From contig NW_027479259.1 in the NCBI RefSeq assembly GCF_051014685.1, positions 62,001-126,000 of the forward strand: DNA of 64,000 nt, in the 5' to 3' direction. Shown here piece after piece: positions 63,001 through 64,000 of the stretch; positions within the stretch are counted from its first letter, which is position 1, and every line of letters begins with the position of its first letter. The DNA is from Ptiloglossa arizonensis (lineage: Eukaryota > Arthropoda > Insecta > Hymenoptera > Colletidae). Made by a program: the position numbers and the translations under genes. The notes below the pieces were generated by a model, which worked only from the letters and a program-made list of their open reading frames with translations, was not told where the DNA came from and did no database searches.

Positions 63001-63871
63001 AGATATGGCAGTTTTGAGGTAAGAAACGCTTGAGAAACTCCAAATTTTCGCAGTTCTGATGCTCGAAACGAATAACTAGAACGGTCTAGGGGAAAACTAC
63101 TCATACCGTTGTAATGGGGCTAGTTTCTACTTTCAGATGCAACAGAAACTTTGCGGATTGGTCAATCCGTTCGCGAGATATGGCAGTTTTGAGGTAAGAA
63201 ACGCTTGAGAAACTCCAAATTTTCGCAGTTCTGATGCTCGAAACGAATAACTAGAACGGCCTAGGGGAAAACTACTCATACCGTTGTAATGGGGCTAGTT
63301 TCTACTTTCAGATGCAACAGAAACTTTGCGGATTGGTCAATCCGTTCGCGAGATATGGCAGTTTTGAGGTAAGAAACGCTTGAGAAACTCCAAATTTTCG
63401 CAGTTCTGATGCTCGAAACGAATAACTAGAACGGTCTAGGGGAAAACTACTCATACCGTTGTAATGGGGCTAGATTCTACTTTCAGATGCAACAGAAACT
63501 TTGCGGATTGGTCAATCCGTTCGCGAGATATGGCAGTTTTGAGGTAAGAAACGCTTGAGAAACTCCAAATTTTCGCAGTTCTGATGCTCGAAACGAATAA
63601 CTAGAACGGCCTAGGGCAAAACTACTCATACCGTTGTAATGGGGCTAGTTTCTACTTTCAGATGCAACAGAAACTTTTCGGATTGGTCAATCCGTTCGCG
63701 AGATATGGCAGTTTTGAGGTAAGAAACGCTTGAGAAACTCCAAATTTTCGCAGTTCTGATGCTCGAAACGAATAACTAGAACGGTCTAGGGGAAAACTAC
63801 TCATACCGTTGTAATGGGGCTAGTTTCTACTTTCAGATGCAACAGAAACTTTGCGGATTGGTCAATCCGTT
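60022..63871 (+). repeat. Right-hand degraded continuation of the HOR
   Basis: A third TTTGGAGG/96C/GGAGCTAG monomer at 60022 starts the unit, but the order then departs from it: 89C with CTGCTC (60298), two plain monomers, one 77G, CTTGCG with GAAGAC (60994), GAGACGC with 83C/128A (61072), TTTGGAGG/89C, 7G, 128A, and TTTGGAGG/96C at 61772. From 62297 GAAAAACTCC, GAATCTT and ACTTCTC (62924) echo 54248-54947. Monomers are otherwise near-consensus. Confidence 0.8.
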
Positions 63872-64000
63872 CGCGAGATATGGCAGTTTTGAGGTAAGAA
63901 ACGCTTGAGAAACTCCAAATTTTCGCAGTTCTGATGCTCGAAACGAATAACTAGAACGGTCTAGGGGAAAACTACTCATACCGTTGTAATGGGGCTAGTT
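63872..64000 (+). repeat. Partial monomer cut by the window edge
   Basis: This is the first 129 of 175 positions, ending in GGCTAGTT. The array continues beyond the window. Confidence 0.97.

Larger units (their letters stand above)
1..64000 (+). repeat. 175-bp tandem satellite array filling the whole window
   Basis: Starts of the landmark CGCGAG fall at 1, 176, 351, 526 and so on at exactly 175-bp steps to 63872, apart from six 1-bp indels. This gives 365 complete monomers and one partial one, all in the same orientation. Neighbouring monomers usually differ at only a few of 175 positions. Consensus landmarks in order are CGCGAGATATGGCAG (1-15), GAGGTAAG (20-27), CCAAATTTTCGC (44-55), ACTAGAACGG (79-88), TAGGGGAAAAC (91-101), CATACCGTTG (106-115), TTTCTACTTTCAG (128-140) and CGGATTGGTCAATCCG (158-173). 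G+C is 43%. Nothing interrupts the array and neither edge is reached. Length and homogeneity are typical of centromeric or heterochromatic satellite DNA in eukaryotes; whether this family marks a functional centromere cannot be read from the sequence. The taxon is not identified. Confidence 0.99.

Noticed and set aside
1..64000. Protein-coding genes on either strand
   Set aside because: The consensus has stops in all forward and reverse frames, and because 175 is not divisible by three each stop reaches every frame within three monomers. The longest open stretches are about 43 codons forward and 53 reverse, and they repeat with the monomer. They are by-products of the satellite.
1..64000. CRISPR array
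   Set aside because: There is no alternation of conserved repeats and unique spacers; the whole 175-bp unit is repeated.
1..64000. rDNA, tRNA or histone gene cluster, or telomeric repeat
   Set aside because: The unit is too short for rDNA or histone repeats, has no tRNA-like A and B boxes that I can see, and is not a short telomere motif.
1..64000. Transposon or retroelement inserted in the array
   Set aside because: Every base is accounted for by 175-bp monomers with six 1-bp indels; there is no room for an insertion, terminal repeat or target-site duplication.
1..64000. Assembly artefact from false repetition of one unit
   Set aside because: Monomers carry distinct, non-random private variants and several different HOR periods, which a looped assembly would not produce. 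Local copy-number errors cannot be excluded without read depth.
1..64000. Naming the species or satellite family
   Set aside because: I do not recognise the consensus. General style is compatible with plants or invertebrates, which is too weak for a call.

Overview
All 64,000 bases are one head-to-tail tandem satellite array. I see no gene, RNA gene, transposon, CRISPR array or unique sequence. The monomer is 175 bp. Taking position 1 of the window as monomer position 1, the window holds 365 complete monomers plus a 129-bp partial one at 63872-64000. This count is exact: the last complete-phase start (63872) equals 365 x 175 + 1 minus 4, which matches the six single-base indels I found (one insertion, five deletions). 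The consensus has 75 G+C of 175 (43%), with 52 A, 48 T, 42 G and 33 C. In the consensus no open frame exceeds about 43 codons forward or 53 codons reverse.

The organism is a eukaryote. Megabase-type satellites with nucleosome-length monomers and higher-order repeats (HORs) are typical of centromeric or other constitutive heterochromatin in plants and animals. I do not recognise the family and cannot name a taxon. The monomer is not human alpha satellite, Arabidopsis CEN178, rice CentO or maize CentC as far as I can recall them. Neither array edge is in the window.

Monomers differ by a limited set of diagnostic substitutions, most often at monomer positions 7, 14, 20-22, 34, 40, 79, 81, 89, 96, 112, 119, 125, 128, 157 and 169. 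Reading these as barcodes gives a patchwork of HORs. 1-2450 is a 14-mer, repeated from 2451 with a 5-monomer insertion. 5776-22750 holds 14- and 15-monomer versions of the same order, rearranged by 12-, 7-, 9- and 8-monomer duplications. 22751-27650 is a 15-mer (2625 bp) in nearly two copies. 27651-32201 is a mosaic with a 525-bp trimer. About 30.6-44.1 kb is a subfamily with its own markers (79G, 112T, 22A, 169G), arranged as a 4-mer, a 7-mer (1225 bp) and a 13-mer (2275 bp). 45.2-50.1 kb is a new 14-mer (2450 bp) made of different monomers from the first. 57048-60021 is a 9-mer followed by its 8-mer version. The rest is loosely ordered.

All of this fits repeated unequal crossing-over or gene conversion in register: units change by whole monomers and phase is almost never lost. 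Monomer-level features that deserve attention are a perfect 7-bp dyad at positions 158-173, a second dyad at 80-93 that carries many of the common variants, undepleted CpG, and an intron-like arrangement (AG|GTAAG donor at 21-27, pyrimidine-rich TTTCAG acceptor at 135-140) that would leave 57-nt in-frame 'exons'.
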